Positions 25,047 to 35,416 of a stretch of DNA of 64,000 bases are shown piece after piece. Below the pieces are notes generated by a model. The model did not search any database. It saw only the letters and a list, made by a program, of their open reading frames with translations, and was not told the DNA's origin. The stretch's first letter is position 1; every line of letters starts with the position of its first letter. The DNA is taken from assembly GCF_000208865.1 (NCBI RefSeq), contig NC_018387.1, positions 1,240,001 through 1,304,000 on the forward strand, read 5' to 3'. Position numbers and translations under genes: made by a program. The stretch is from Neospora caninum Liverpool. Taxonomy: Eukaryota > Apicomplexa > Conoidasida > Eucoccidiorida > Sarcocystidae.

Positions 25047-28000
25047 ATGTCCAGGATGCAAACCAGCAACGGACGCGCGCTAGGCGCGGCCCTGCGTGTC
25101 TTTGTTTTTCCTTTTCAACGCACGCAGGCTGCAGAGAGGGTGTCTCTGTCGCACCCTCGCGCCGGCTGTGCTTTGCGGTGCGCCTGGCAAAACAGCCGAG
25201 GGAAGGCTTCGCTTGCTTCACCTTCCCCGCGGCGGTACGCGGCGCCGTCGAAGCCTTTCCTGCCAGTGAAAGGGGAGGCGTGTCCCACTCCAAAGCATGG
25301 AGGTCGGACAGCCTCGCTTGGCACTTTCGCGCCGTACCAATTCGGTGTGCGTCCTTTTCCACTTCAGACTCTGTCCAGCTTCGTCGCTTCCTCGCACTTC
25401 GCTTCGGAGGTGACCCCGCCATCGGCGACTCCCCGAGCTCCCACGTCGCGCGGCGCGAGCTCGCTGTCGGAAGGTTCTTCGGCGCCTAACGCTTCCTCTG
25501 CAGAGACACCGAAGAAAGCTACGGTTCCCGAGACGGAGACCGCGGCGGCTCAGGAAAAACCGGTGTCAGACGGCATTCCTCCGAGTGCCTTCCGGCTGCG
25601 CGCAGCTGAAAGCGACTCTCCACGCAGAGATGTCGGCGGCACAGGGCCGAACGACGAGTTCCCGCCTCCTCCTCCTGGCCGAGGGTTTCTGCTTCTCTTC
25701 GCTACCTTGACTGCACTCTCGGGAGTGGCCATCGGGTGAGAGCACGTGAAAATGCGAGGCTGAGTCAAACCGCGAGGGAGGCAGAGAGGAAACTGGCTTC
25801 CTCATCGCACACATGTGAGCTACCAAAACGGAACGGGCCGCCTTTTCCGTTGCCTCGTTATGACGAGAGTTCTGTGTGCTTCGTACCGAGGCAAGGGGAA
25901 ATTCTCGCTCCTGACAGTGTATCCTCGCACCAGCTCTACGGGTTTTCCTGTGAGGGGGTCTAGGCGGTGTTTGGACGCCTGACACGAGACCCAGATGAAA
26001 GCTGTGTTCCACCTTTCCGCTGGCGAATTTCTGCAGACTCATTTTGTATGACGCCGCTGTGGGCGAGGCCGCCCTGTTGTACGGCGCGTGGAAATTCGAC
26101 TGGGATGCCCCTTGGCTAGACGCAGCGGCTCAGCGAGAGGCGCAGCTCGCCGCGCAAGGTGTACAGACACACTCCCCAGCGGCCGTGAGAGCTGCGGAAG
26201 CAGGCGCCCACGTACGCCCGCCGACGCGACAGATTATTCTTGTTCGCCATGGTGAGGGAGAACTGCATGCGACACGCGACGGGAAACGAGTGGTGATACA
26301 AGAGAAGCGTGCAGTGCAGCGGCTGCAACGCGATGCCAGCTCCAGAGGCTTCAAAAGGGCTGAATCGCAGGCGACGCAGCAAGAAACTCGAGTCGGTGTG
26401 TATTCTTCTTTCCTGTCTGTGTAGCGCCGGGTCTCGACCGTTTCACTCCAAAGCTTCGCTACAGCATAGTGGATTCGTGGAATGCCGCCATCGTATTTTA
26501 GACGCCTGCGAAAGGTGCCAGGGACACCGCATTCTTTTCAGTATGAAAACGAGCACGCACGCACTCGCGACACGATCTGTCCGTGGTGCATGCATTCCGC
26601 AGTGACGAGCCGTTGCTCTCTCCAGCGCTCCGGACTCGGATCTTCATGTTTATACATCTTAAGCACAGCAGTCGCGACAACGGTGAAAGATTCCTTGCAC
26701 GTCAACAAGGGTAGGATGAAAGATGGCGCTTCACACGCTACCGCAGACCGACTCTCTCGTGGACGGCTCTGACGAAGCGTCGAGTGCGCGCCGCGCCCTG
26801 CAGTGTACATACTCGCGATCCCGGTCGCTGCAAGGACAGGAAAGGCGGCAGAGACGCTGCGCTCAAGCGTGTGTGGGAAACCTTCCCTTTTCTGTGTCCT
26901 TTCGTCAGGACAGTACGCGAATGTCGCGTCAACCAGCGACGAAGAACAGGGCTTAACGGAGCTCGGGAAGATTCAAGCAGCCGTTACCGGCCGCAGGCTT
27001 AAAGAGCTGCTCAAGGTGAGACTCCAGTGTTTCTCGTTTCCTTTTTGTGTTCACTGGCTACCGAACCGTCAAAAACGGAGGCACGCCCTTGGCAAATGGA
27101 TCAACGGTGTCCTTTGTGCCCGCGGAAAAGGTCGCACCTGAAGCCGCAGTGCATCAGAAGGCAGTGGCTGTTTCTGCCGCCTTTTTTGGCCATGGCCCCA
27201 AGGTGTTGTCCTGTGTTTTCTGTAGCGCAGTGTGCTCGCGTGGTGCAAATCAGACACGCGCGCGCTGGTACGGTACGGTACACTCGAAGCTGTGGTACGG
27301 TCGCAGTCCACACGAATTCAACTGTATTGTTTCACGTGTGCTCTGCACTCAGTTGGGACTCCACATGTAATGGGTTGCCGCCACGCTGCGTCCGTTGACC
27401 CCTGTCTCCGTTCAGGACCAACATGTCGTTGCTATATGGCACAGTGACATGAAGCGGGCACGAGAGACAGCTCAAATCATCCACAAAGAAGCGTTCTCAG
27501 ACGTTCCGCTCCTCCAAGATCCCTTGCTGGCGGAGGGTGTCCCTGCTGAGCCGGTTCCGCCTTCCCGGACGTTTAAGCCAACTGCGGAGGAAATCATGGT
27601 GTAAGTACACTTGAGACGGCGTCTCTTCTCACACTGCTTGTATGCGTTGAGGTTGACCGCGTGACGGCCCGCAGGCGCCTGGCCAGGGATGCGTCGCGCG
27701 GTCAGTTTCGTCGTGCGACACACTTTGTTTTTGAGGGTGCAACAAAGCAGGGATCCGCGTGCGAACAGCCGTGGCATGCAAAGCGGCTGGAATTCTCTTC
27801 GGACACGCACTCCCGTTTCGAGCAGGGCACCAACCCTCAGGCGCGTAAAAAAATAAAAATAGAGAAACGATTTCTGTGAGGACGCCACTGGGGAACCATT
27901 TCTTGTCGACAGGGAATCCCCCGGCTGCAACGACTGGTAGATGAGCAGTCGGTGGTTACGCATCTTTACATATATGCATGCATAAATGTAAACGAATGCA

Positions 28001-28684
28001 TCCTTTCACGCAGCTGATGCAAAGTGGCAGATGTGTAGACTGTGACTTGTCCTGGACGCGGAGACGGAGGACGGCCGGTTGGTGAACGCAACGGGCGCGT
28101 TGTACATGGTCAAAGCTGGTCTCGCAAAGCGATTTGAAAAACAGATGTTTTCCTCTGGCGAGGTCCACTTCCCTTTTCTAGAAACGACGCCGTTTCTGCT
28201 TCGTGCGGGACCATCGTCCCGGCCTCTGTTCCGGTGAGGTTTACGAGAGTGTTCTACCACCGCGGCACACCAACACCCTGTGACTTTCTCTCCTCCCGAT
28301 GTTTCACTGGTGTGTGTCTTCAGCGACAGTGCGCGCATTGAAGAAGCTTTTCGTCGCTATTTCTACCGGGCACTGCCTCCGGCTTCGACGGCTGCCAATG
28401 CAGCTGCAGGCGCTGCGTCTCCCTCGGCTGAAGCCGAGAAGCAAGCGGGTGTCGCAGCGGAGGGTAATGTCGGGAACGACTCATATATCATCATCGTGTG
28501 CCACGGCAATGTCATCCGATACATGTTAATGCGGGCACTGCAGTTGCCTGGGTGTGCATGGCTCCGGTGGGCGACGTACAACACAGGAATCAGTTGGATC
28601 AGCATTGATTCGAAGGGATACGTTTCTTGCAGAGAGTTCGGAGACGTAGGCCACCTGCCAGCGGATATGATAACTTACCATTAA
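25047..28684 (+). CDS. PGAM5: PGAM5-type mitochondrial serine/threonine phosphatase
   Basis: Five exons: 25047-25735, 26037-26251, 26909-27015, 27416-27600 and 28324-28684. All phases agree, giving 518 residues. The start is the first ATG; the upstream TTG in the same frame is ignored. The N-terminus is Arg/Ser/Ala-rich like a mitochondrial presequence. One membrane segment (about residues 219-245, GFLLLFATLTALSGVAIG then LILYDA) precedes KFDWDAPWLD, the position of the WDxNWD-type activation motif in animal PGAM5. The histidine phosphatase core has LVRHG (about residue 300, split by an intron), SDMKRARETA, EGVPAEP and a second catalytic histidine in VCHGNVIRY, ending PADMITYH as in PGAM5. 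PGAM5 uses the phosphoglycerate-mutase fold to dephosphorylate proteins at the mitochondrial membrane. An Ala-rich insert precedes the second histidine. Confidence 0.9.
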
Positions 28685-31435
28685 GCACCACAGCGCATTG
28701 AGACGAACCCGGCCGTGGGTGAAAGGGCCGTGAGCACAAGGTAGCTGGGATACAGTATTTCTCTGCCGGGGGCAGCGTCGTTAAAGAGAACGCTCCAAGG
28801 GACGCGCGCGAAAACCAACGTGGTCTTCTTGGCGATCCACGAGGGGTGAGCGAGGCCAATGGACAATCCGGTTGCTGCTGACTGGAGTGGCCAGTCGGCT
28901 GACACCAAGGAACAGTCTCCTGCAGGCACGAGAACGTTTCTGTACGGCACCTCCCTCGATTCCCGAATGTGACACGGTGCATCATAATTGCAAAGAACAG
29001 CGTGACCCTTTTGCGTTCACCTGTGAGTATTTGTTGAGCTGCCAAGCACGGCAAAAAGATGCAGAGTGCTCAACTCGCCTCTCTACAAGTGGGCAACTGC
29101 CTAGCAATTCCGCTGACTGCTCTTTGTGGCGCTTCGCGAAATGTGCTGCCGCAGTGGAGTGCTTCTTTCGGTATGTCGGTTCACGTGTATTCGTGCTGTT
29201 ACGGTTTTCACGTATCGTGAGCGAGTCCAGGTCACCGCACCTAGACTGTACCTAAATGCGTCTAATGGCTTTGTCGCTTCCGTAATTTAGAGCACGCAGG
29301 CAGACAGGGACATGATTCTAAGATGTGGCGCGTAAAGTGTACGGTTAGCGGGTTATGCCAGCATACATATTTGAGGACGTACCAACACAGCTTCACAATT
29401 TTTTGCCCCTTTCGTATCCGTGGGTTTCGGTTCGCTGTTTTCTGGCGGCAGCCCCAACCACGCAAATAAAAGTCACCTTCCTCCTTACGCGTAGGTTTAA
29501 CTGCGCATCTCGAGACTCTGCTCCAGGTGGTGTTTCGGCCGCCTTCTTTTCGCGAACTCCCTTCTTATACATGCACAGGATAGACGGCCCGTTCGCTTCG
29601 AGTGTCTATTGACGCCTGCTTGCACATGTCAAGCAACTCCGCCTCAGGAGAAGACTCCTGCTGGTCTTGAGCACGATGTTCCCAGTACCGGTGAAGCACC
29701 AAATTCCACTCGAATAGGTCGGCGGCGTCCCAGAGTGCAAGTGTGAACGAATAGGTCTCAGGAAGCAAATCAGGAATGGCTGTAACAACTTTTTTCTTTC
29801 ATCCTTTCCGAGACTAGGCCAGCACTCGGCTCTTTATTCGGAACCTCGCGCCTATGCCGTCGGCACGCAGGAAACCAGCGTACATTCTGAGGAGAGACGG
29901 CCACACGCAAAGGAACGCTTGCAATAGGCAGCACGCTTGACACCTTCACGCTCTTATTCCCGCTTTCCCACATGATTGTTCGTCAACGGCAGGTGGAGAG
30001 CTAGCCTCTTCGAGAACCGTATTCTTTCAGACTGCCGAGTCGGCACAACTGCAGAGCACCCCTGTTCGGAGATCCATATGCGTCTAACCGACACACATGG
30101 GGGCTGACAGACTGGCTATTTGGAGATTTAGGGTGCGCGTACCGGTCGGCACCTGGGGTGGGTTTTTTTGTGTTTTTTGGTGGCTCGTCTTTCCCGTTTA
30201 CAGCAAGGGTCACTGGCGTCCCAAGACCAGCGCCCTAAGGAGTGAAAATCTGCATTATACAGTGAAACTGCTCGGAACAGAAACTCCAGGGGAAAGTGAG
30301 TGTTCTGTCATCGCAATTTCACAAGGTATCCGGTTCATCTGAGATGGCTGGCAAGTGTGCAACGGCAACAACAGCCAAGGAAAGTAGTACGTGTATACAC
30401 GTAAGCGTACGGTGCTGGAATCGTCTGACCACACAGCGTTTCTGAACGAGCACCTATAGTTTTCCATCTTTCTTTTATGGATAACAACTAACCAAACGCA
30501 TGACTTCGGAATGACTTTTCCGCATTTTTTCGTGGCGGCGAGTGTGGTTCGCGCTTGGAAGGCCTCGTTGATCGGTACGGGTGCTCTGTGCGCAGTGGAT
30601 ATTTCTGCCATATGCAATCCAGAAAAAAAGTTCTCCATGTTGAAAAAATCAAAGCAGTGTCTTCACGAAGTTACTGGCAATGTAACATGTCTTAACAAGA
30701 AGGAAGAAGTTGTTCATGGGTTTCTTCTTCCAGGTTTTTGTCTCGACAGAGATGTGCATGCAGTCGGCACGAAAAACAGGAAGAGACCTCAAGGATACAA
30801 GGTGTAAGAGGTCATCTTGCTCCGTCTTGTTATTTAGGACTCGACAGCACAGCACACCATCTTTTTCTGCCTTCCTAGCTGTGACCAAAAACGACTTGTC
30901 TCCTTTCCTCAGCAGTGACTGCGCAGTTTGTCTGTGTGTCGCCAAGGCACTATCCTGTCGCTTGGCGGTACTACGCAGTGACACCGGACCCTACTCGCGT
31001 TTGATTGTCTTTGTTTCCTAATTCGCTACTTTTTTTCCACGCTGCTCGTCTTGCTGTTTGCTGTGACCTTGTAGCATGGGAGAGGGGGATTTCCGTCCTG
31101 TCTCGTGCAAAGCACACACCTACCCTCAATACATCAAGTGGTCCTAAAAAGCACAGCGTGCGAGGAAGAGAGAGGCCATGCTCTTGCCCCCGCCACACGA
31201 GACTGTGCCATCTGCTTGCTGCGTGCTCTGCAATTCTTGTCGGGCGAAAACATTGAACTGCTTCTCTGGCTCGGTCGTCACGTGACTTTGCAGCTGGATC
31301 CGTAAAAACAACTGGAAAAAGTATGGAACTGCGGCCAGATCACGACGCGGCGTAATTCTATCCAGACCGCCACAAGGCTCTACGCAGGAAGACTGGACGG
31401 AAGAATTCGAGATTCTCTCAGTGTTTGGAGGCAGG
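28685..31435. other. Intergenic region
   Basis: These 2.75 kb lie between the PGAM5 stop and the TRAPPC2 start, both plus strand. The sequence is more AT-rich than the first 28 kb. No exon-like segment with good splice signals was found; it should contain the PGAM5 3' untranslated region and the TRAPPC2 promoter. Confidence 0.45.
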
Positions 31436-31858
31436 ATGTCTACAACGTCAAGTATTTTTGTGTTGGTTATTGTTGGAAAAGGGGATACTCCCCTATACGA
31501 AGCGGATTTGTCATCTCCAGGGAAACGTGAGGATTCGCCCCACTATGATCAGTTTATCATTCACCAAGCACTGGATGCCGTCGATGAATGTGTGTGGCAG
31601 ACTCAGTCGATGTATCTGAAAAACTGCGACAGTTTTCGTGACTTCCTCGTTTCCGCATACTGCACAGCGGGTCACGTCAAGTTTCTCCTTCTTCATAAAA
31701 ACCGTGGTAGCAACGAAGGGATCAAAAATTTCTTTTCAGACGTGCACGAGCTCTTCCTGAGGGTCCTTATCAATCCCTTGTATGAAGTCAACGGCCTTAT
31801 TACCAGTCAGAGCTTCGACCAGCTTGTCAGAGCCGCCGCAAAGAAGCACTTGCACTGA
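31436..31858 (+). CDS. TRAPPC2: TRAPP complex subunit 2 (sedlin / Trs20)
   Basis: A single uninterrupted exon of 140 residues, the same length as human sedlin. It aligns by eye along its whole length: VLVIVGKGDTPLYEADL for the first strand, HYDQFIIHQALDAVDE, MYLKNCDSFRDFLVSAY, TAGHVKFLLLH, GIKNFFSDVHELFLRVLINP, and KKHLH at the end. Sedlin has a longin-like fold and links core TRAPP subunits in the tethering complex that acts as a Rab1/Ypt1 exchange factor in ER-to-Golgi traffic. The ATG at 31436 is used rather than an in-frame GTG five codons upstream. It is one of only two intronless genes in this window. Confidence 0.95.
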   Translation: MSTTSSIFVLVIVGKGDTPLYEADLSSPGKREDSPHYDQFIIHQALDAVDECVWQTQSMYLKNCDSFRDFLVSAYCTAGHVKFLLLHKNRGSNEGIKNFFSDVHELFLRVLINPLYEVNGLITSQSFDQLVRAAAKKHLH

Positions 31859-34215
31859 GAATGACGTTGATCACGAAGAGTCGAGGACATTTGTTCCGGT
31901 TTTCCGCGGCGGTGGAAAGGGTGCTTTGAACTGAGCACATTCTTCGTGATCTGAAAGTAAAGTGAGAGCCAGGGATCTTCGCAACATGGTGCCGCACGTT
32001 CGTCGTACAGTGCGAGTGTGATGTGATTACACTCCTGATCCCTACGGGGGAAACAGTATACCGTGAGTGTAATGTGTCTCGTCGGATTTCGGATTGCCAC
32101 TGGCAGCTCCTGAACGCTTTATCTTTTTAATCGATTCTGCTCAGGTGGTCGCCTACTGCCCCAAGAAGCTGCCTTTTATCTGCCAAATTGCCCAAACAGG
32201 GCGCGTGTTTTACCGGAGTAATGATGTAGCCAGAGAACATATATGCACCCATGCGCAGTGTTCCTCCGGTACACGAACTTAGACATCAGCGGTATTAGAC
32301 ATCAGCGGTATCCGACTCGGTCCGGTTCGATTTCCAGCTTTGTTGGGCGTGCTGTGTGGTGTGGGTACATCAACCGAACGAGGTATCTTGTGTTCTCCCC
32401 TTTGAAAAAGACAGCTAGGTTTTGTCTCAACGCGGGAATTCTTTGGGGTTTTTGTGGCGGACAGCGTCTCAGATCCCCGTCCTCGATAGTGCAAAACAGT
32501 TAGCCTGAGGTCATTTGAATAGAGGGGTTCCTCATTTTATATTGAACGCCACGCCATAGGTTGAGTTCATACATACTCTCAGAGATTTCACATAGGCGCA
32601 TATGGTACAAGAATCAGGCAGGGACCATCTCGCGAACTGAAAAAGTGCAGTAAGAAACGTAGTCGGTGCAGTCATGCCAACCAGCTTCCACGCGACAGTG
32701 CGCGGTGATGCAATGTGGCACAAGGATTTCGGTTGATAGGAAGGCTGCTCGCCTGTTCCGTACCTTCTACTGCAGCTGAAGCGAAGTATCAGGTGCTCTT
32801 TGCAAATACAATGCCGTCAACGTGGTCTCTGGGCCACGGCAATATCCATAGCTCTAGCACCCAACCGAGTTAGAACCAGCGACCGGCTAACGCCCTCAAG
32901 GCAGATTGCATGCTGTACTTGTGCCGTCAGCCTGTTTCCTCCCTTTCACATGTCAGGTGCGAGCTGACATGTGTTTTAGCTGGACGGTACAACATCCTTG
33001 ATTGTTGTCGGTCGTCCGCTTTGCCACACGCGTGCTGCCCACCACAGTGAAATACCTTTTTTCACGCGCCAGAAAGTGACCCGCTGTGTCCATTGCTATT
33101 CGTGACGTCACCTGGATTCCTTCTTGCTTGATGGATGGCACAGTCTCAAAGATGCTTGTGCAAATGTGATACAGCGGTGCACGGCCACAGGCTGACACAG
33201 TCACGTAGTCAACGGGCACCCCACGGAAAATTGTTCATGTCCGAAGCTAATTCTGAATGAGGAGGGCGTCCGCTAAGCAAGAGAGTCGTCGCTTACAGAA
33301 AAATTCCTAACGGCCCTAGAAGCCTGAAACCCTAAACCTTCACAGCAATCAAACTGAAAAGAATGGGGCCCGCCTGCTCTGGTTTACCCGCGCACAACAG
33401 CCGTTGCACACGCGGAATGGATACCAAACTGGCCAGTGCCATGCTTTGGCGAGAAGGTGAATGGCAGTCAGCTCTAGCGATCTAAGCACGCCGATATCCC
33501 CATATTCTTACACGTTTATTCTTTGCTATGGTGAGAAATCCCGGCCAGTGGGCAATGGCATTGCTCGTGTCAATTGTGCTCGGTTGGAGCATGCGACACC
33601 CGCGGCTGGCTGGCAAGACACGCGGGCAGAACGCGACGAGTCGCTAGAACCCAGCCCAGCAACTAGGTGTTGTAGCCAGGCCAGCCAGGTTTGCATCTTT
33701 CCCCTTCCCTTGAGATTGGTTGATTGCCTGTGCAAGACTTCGCAAAAAAATTCTCTTCGTTCCTTTTCACTTTTGTCAAATGATTGCGAACTGAAAAGTT
33801 TGACCGAGGGGCACTGAACGGCACTCGCAGGAGTTATGGCTGGCTACCGGTGACCAGCCTGCGCCCGCCGTTATCTTTTTGTAAATAGTCGAAAGCTTTT
33901 ACAGGAGACAACGACAATCAAGGAGTTTTCCTCAGTGACATCGCCATGTGCACCTGGTAGTCACCAATGTAAATGTTTTTGCTGGCAACTGTGTGCGCCA
34001 TTTCGCTTACTACCCGAAAAGCTGGCGGGCTCGTGACCCTCGTCTCGCAATGAAGTCCACTTGGCTTTATGAGTGTAAACATTTCTGTGCCTTCCTGCCA
34101 ACACAGAAATGTGCTCGGTTTTACAACCGCATTTTGGCGTCGGCGTGAGGGGGAAGTGGCTCAAGCGTTCTTACTGAACTCGTGTTTTCCCAGTTCTCTG
34201 CAGCACGAGTCCAGG
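31859..34215. other. Intergenic region
   Basis: These 2.4 kb between TRAPPC2 and the small secretory protein are of moderate AT content. Short open frames are scattered on both strands. None has a recognisable motif, signal peptide or coherent splice structure. Confidence 0.4.
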
Positions 34216-34698
34216 ATGCACGGCCCGTCTCTTAGCGGGAATGCCGCCCCCTGGCGGCACTTCACACTTCTTCTACTTCAATTTTGCCTCGTTCTCTGTT
34301 TAGCTCATCTGACAATTCCCATTCGTGGACGAGCACCTGCATCAGGTGCACGCATACCCGGTTTCTTTGGCGACCGAAAAGACGAAAACAAGGTTATGGC
34401 GGAGCAACGCTGGTCGCCGCCAAGCGACTACGTCGCACGAGCAAAGCCCGGCAAAATCATGCACCTTCAAAATGCCAGCATGAGAAAAACAGACAACGTG
34501 AATCATAGTGCACCTCAATCGCTGACAGAGTCGTTTTTCCAATACTACGTGAGGCCTGAGAGTCCTCACCAGACTGCGCTCAAATGGCTAGGTATTTCGT
34601 TCTCCGTTCTCATGGGTATCGGGCTGCTGGCTGCCATCCTTTCCTGCCTCTTCTCCTCCTCACCATACGCAAAGGAGAAGCAAGCATACTATCATTGA
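34216..34698 (+). CDS. Small secretory membrane protein, unrecognised
   Basis: One exon, 160 residues. Residues 13-33 form a strong hydrophobic signal peptide (HFTLLLLQFCLVLCLAHLTI). About residues 121-146 form a second hydrophobic segment (LGISFSVLMGIGLLAAILSC), leaving a short tail ending AKEKQAYYH. The region between is polar and largely disordered (Arg, Ser, Pro, Asn). This is a type I membrane topology, compatible with a dense granule, micronemal or surface protein of a coccidian, but I recognise no family and propose no function. The ATG at 34216 follows a pyrimidine-rich stretch ending in CAG, so an upstream leader exon is possible. The frame stays open 49 codons further upstream, but those residues show no signal character. 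Confidence 0.6.
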   Translation: MHGPSLSGNAAPWRHFTLLLLQFCLVLCLAHLTIPIRGRAPASGARIPGFFGDRKDENKVMAEQRWSPPSDYVARAKPGKIMHLQNASMRKTDNVNHSAPQSLTESFFQYYVRPESPHQTALKWLGISFSVLMGIGLLAAILSCLFSSSPYAKEKQAYYH

Positions 34699-35416
34699 CA
34701 CTTTCGGAGAACGAAAGACTCGTTTCCTTGACAGAGAGTCGACGATACCTTCCGCGTCTTACAGCCACCCGCAGATGTCCGCAGTCTCTTGCGACTCCTT
34801 AGTGAACAACGTGTGGAGCACCACCACGTCCGGTGAAACCGGAATCCTCCGAGGTAGCTTCTGAAAGGGTGAATCGTGCTTTAAAGCATTCTATACGATT
34901 ATCCGTCCATGGGGCGAGCGGGGAACGCTGGTGTGTACTGGGTGCACGTACGTGTGTAATGCGTATTTCTGGAACCAGGGACGATTTCACGAATGGCTGT
35001 CGTTAACAAGATAATCAGGTATTTTTATGATCCGCGACTCTGTTCGTCGCTTTAAGTAGACTGCACAAGTTTCAGGAAGCCGTCGACGTTTTCTAATGCC
35101 ACAGGCGAGCAAGCAAGGCGCATCACGAAGTGGCCAACTAGCCAGTCTTCTGCGGCTCCGTTGTTTTTTGCAGCGTTTCAGACAGTGCCGAACTGGGAGT
35201 GGTCTCGTTGGGTCTGTGTTTCTTCTTGTTGTTCAACTTGCGGCGCTCTTGCATTATTTTCTCCACAAGCTCTTTGACGGCGTGTGGCCTGTGCCGCAAA
35301 ACAGGGCAGAAAGATATGGCACAAGGTTCTGTACAGCTGTAGTACAATGTGGGTAATGGTGTTTTTCTCGCTCTTTGAGGGGCAAAAGAGAATCTCCTGG
35401 GAAAACGTACGTAGAG
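34699..35416. other. Convergent intergenic region
   Basis: About 700 bases between the stop codons of the plus-strand small membrane protein and the minus-strand NFACT-R gene; expected to be the two 3' untranslated regions. Nothing else is seen in it. Confidence 0.45.

Noticed and set aside
27610..27624. Inverted repeat GAGACG-G-CGTCTC in a PGAM5 intron
   Set aside because: It contains the promoter-type motif in both orientations but lies just after a splice donor. Without data it is more likely coincidence.
32316..32332. GGTTCGATTTCC, resembling a tRNA B box
   Set aside because: The flanking bases do not form a T-stem and no A box or acceptor pairing was found.
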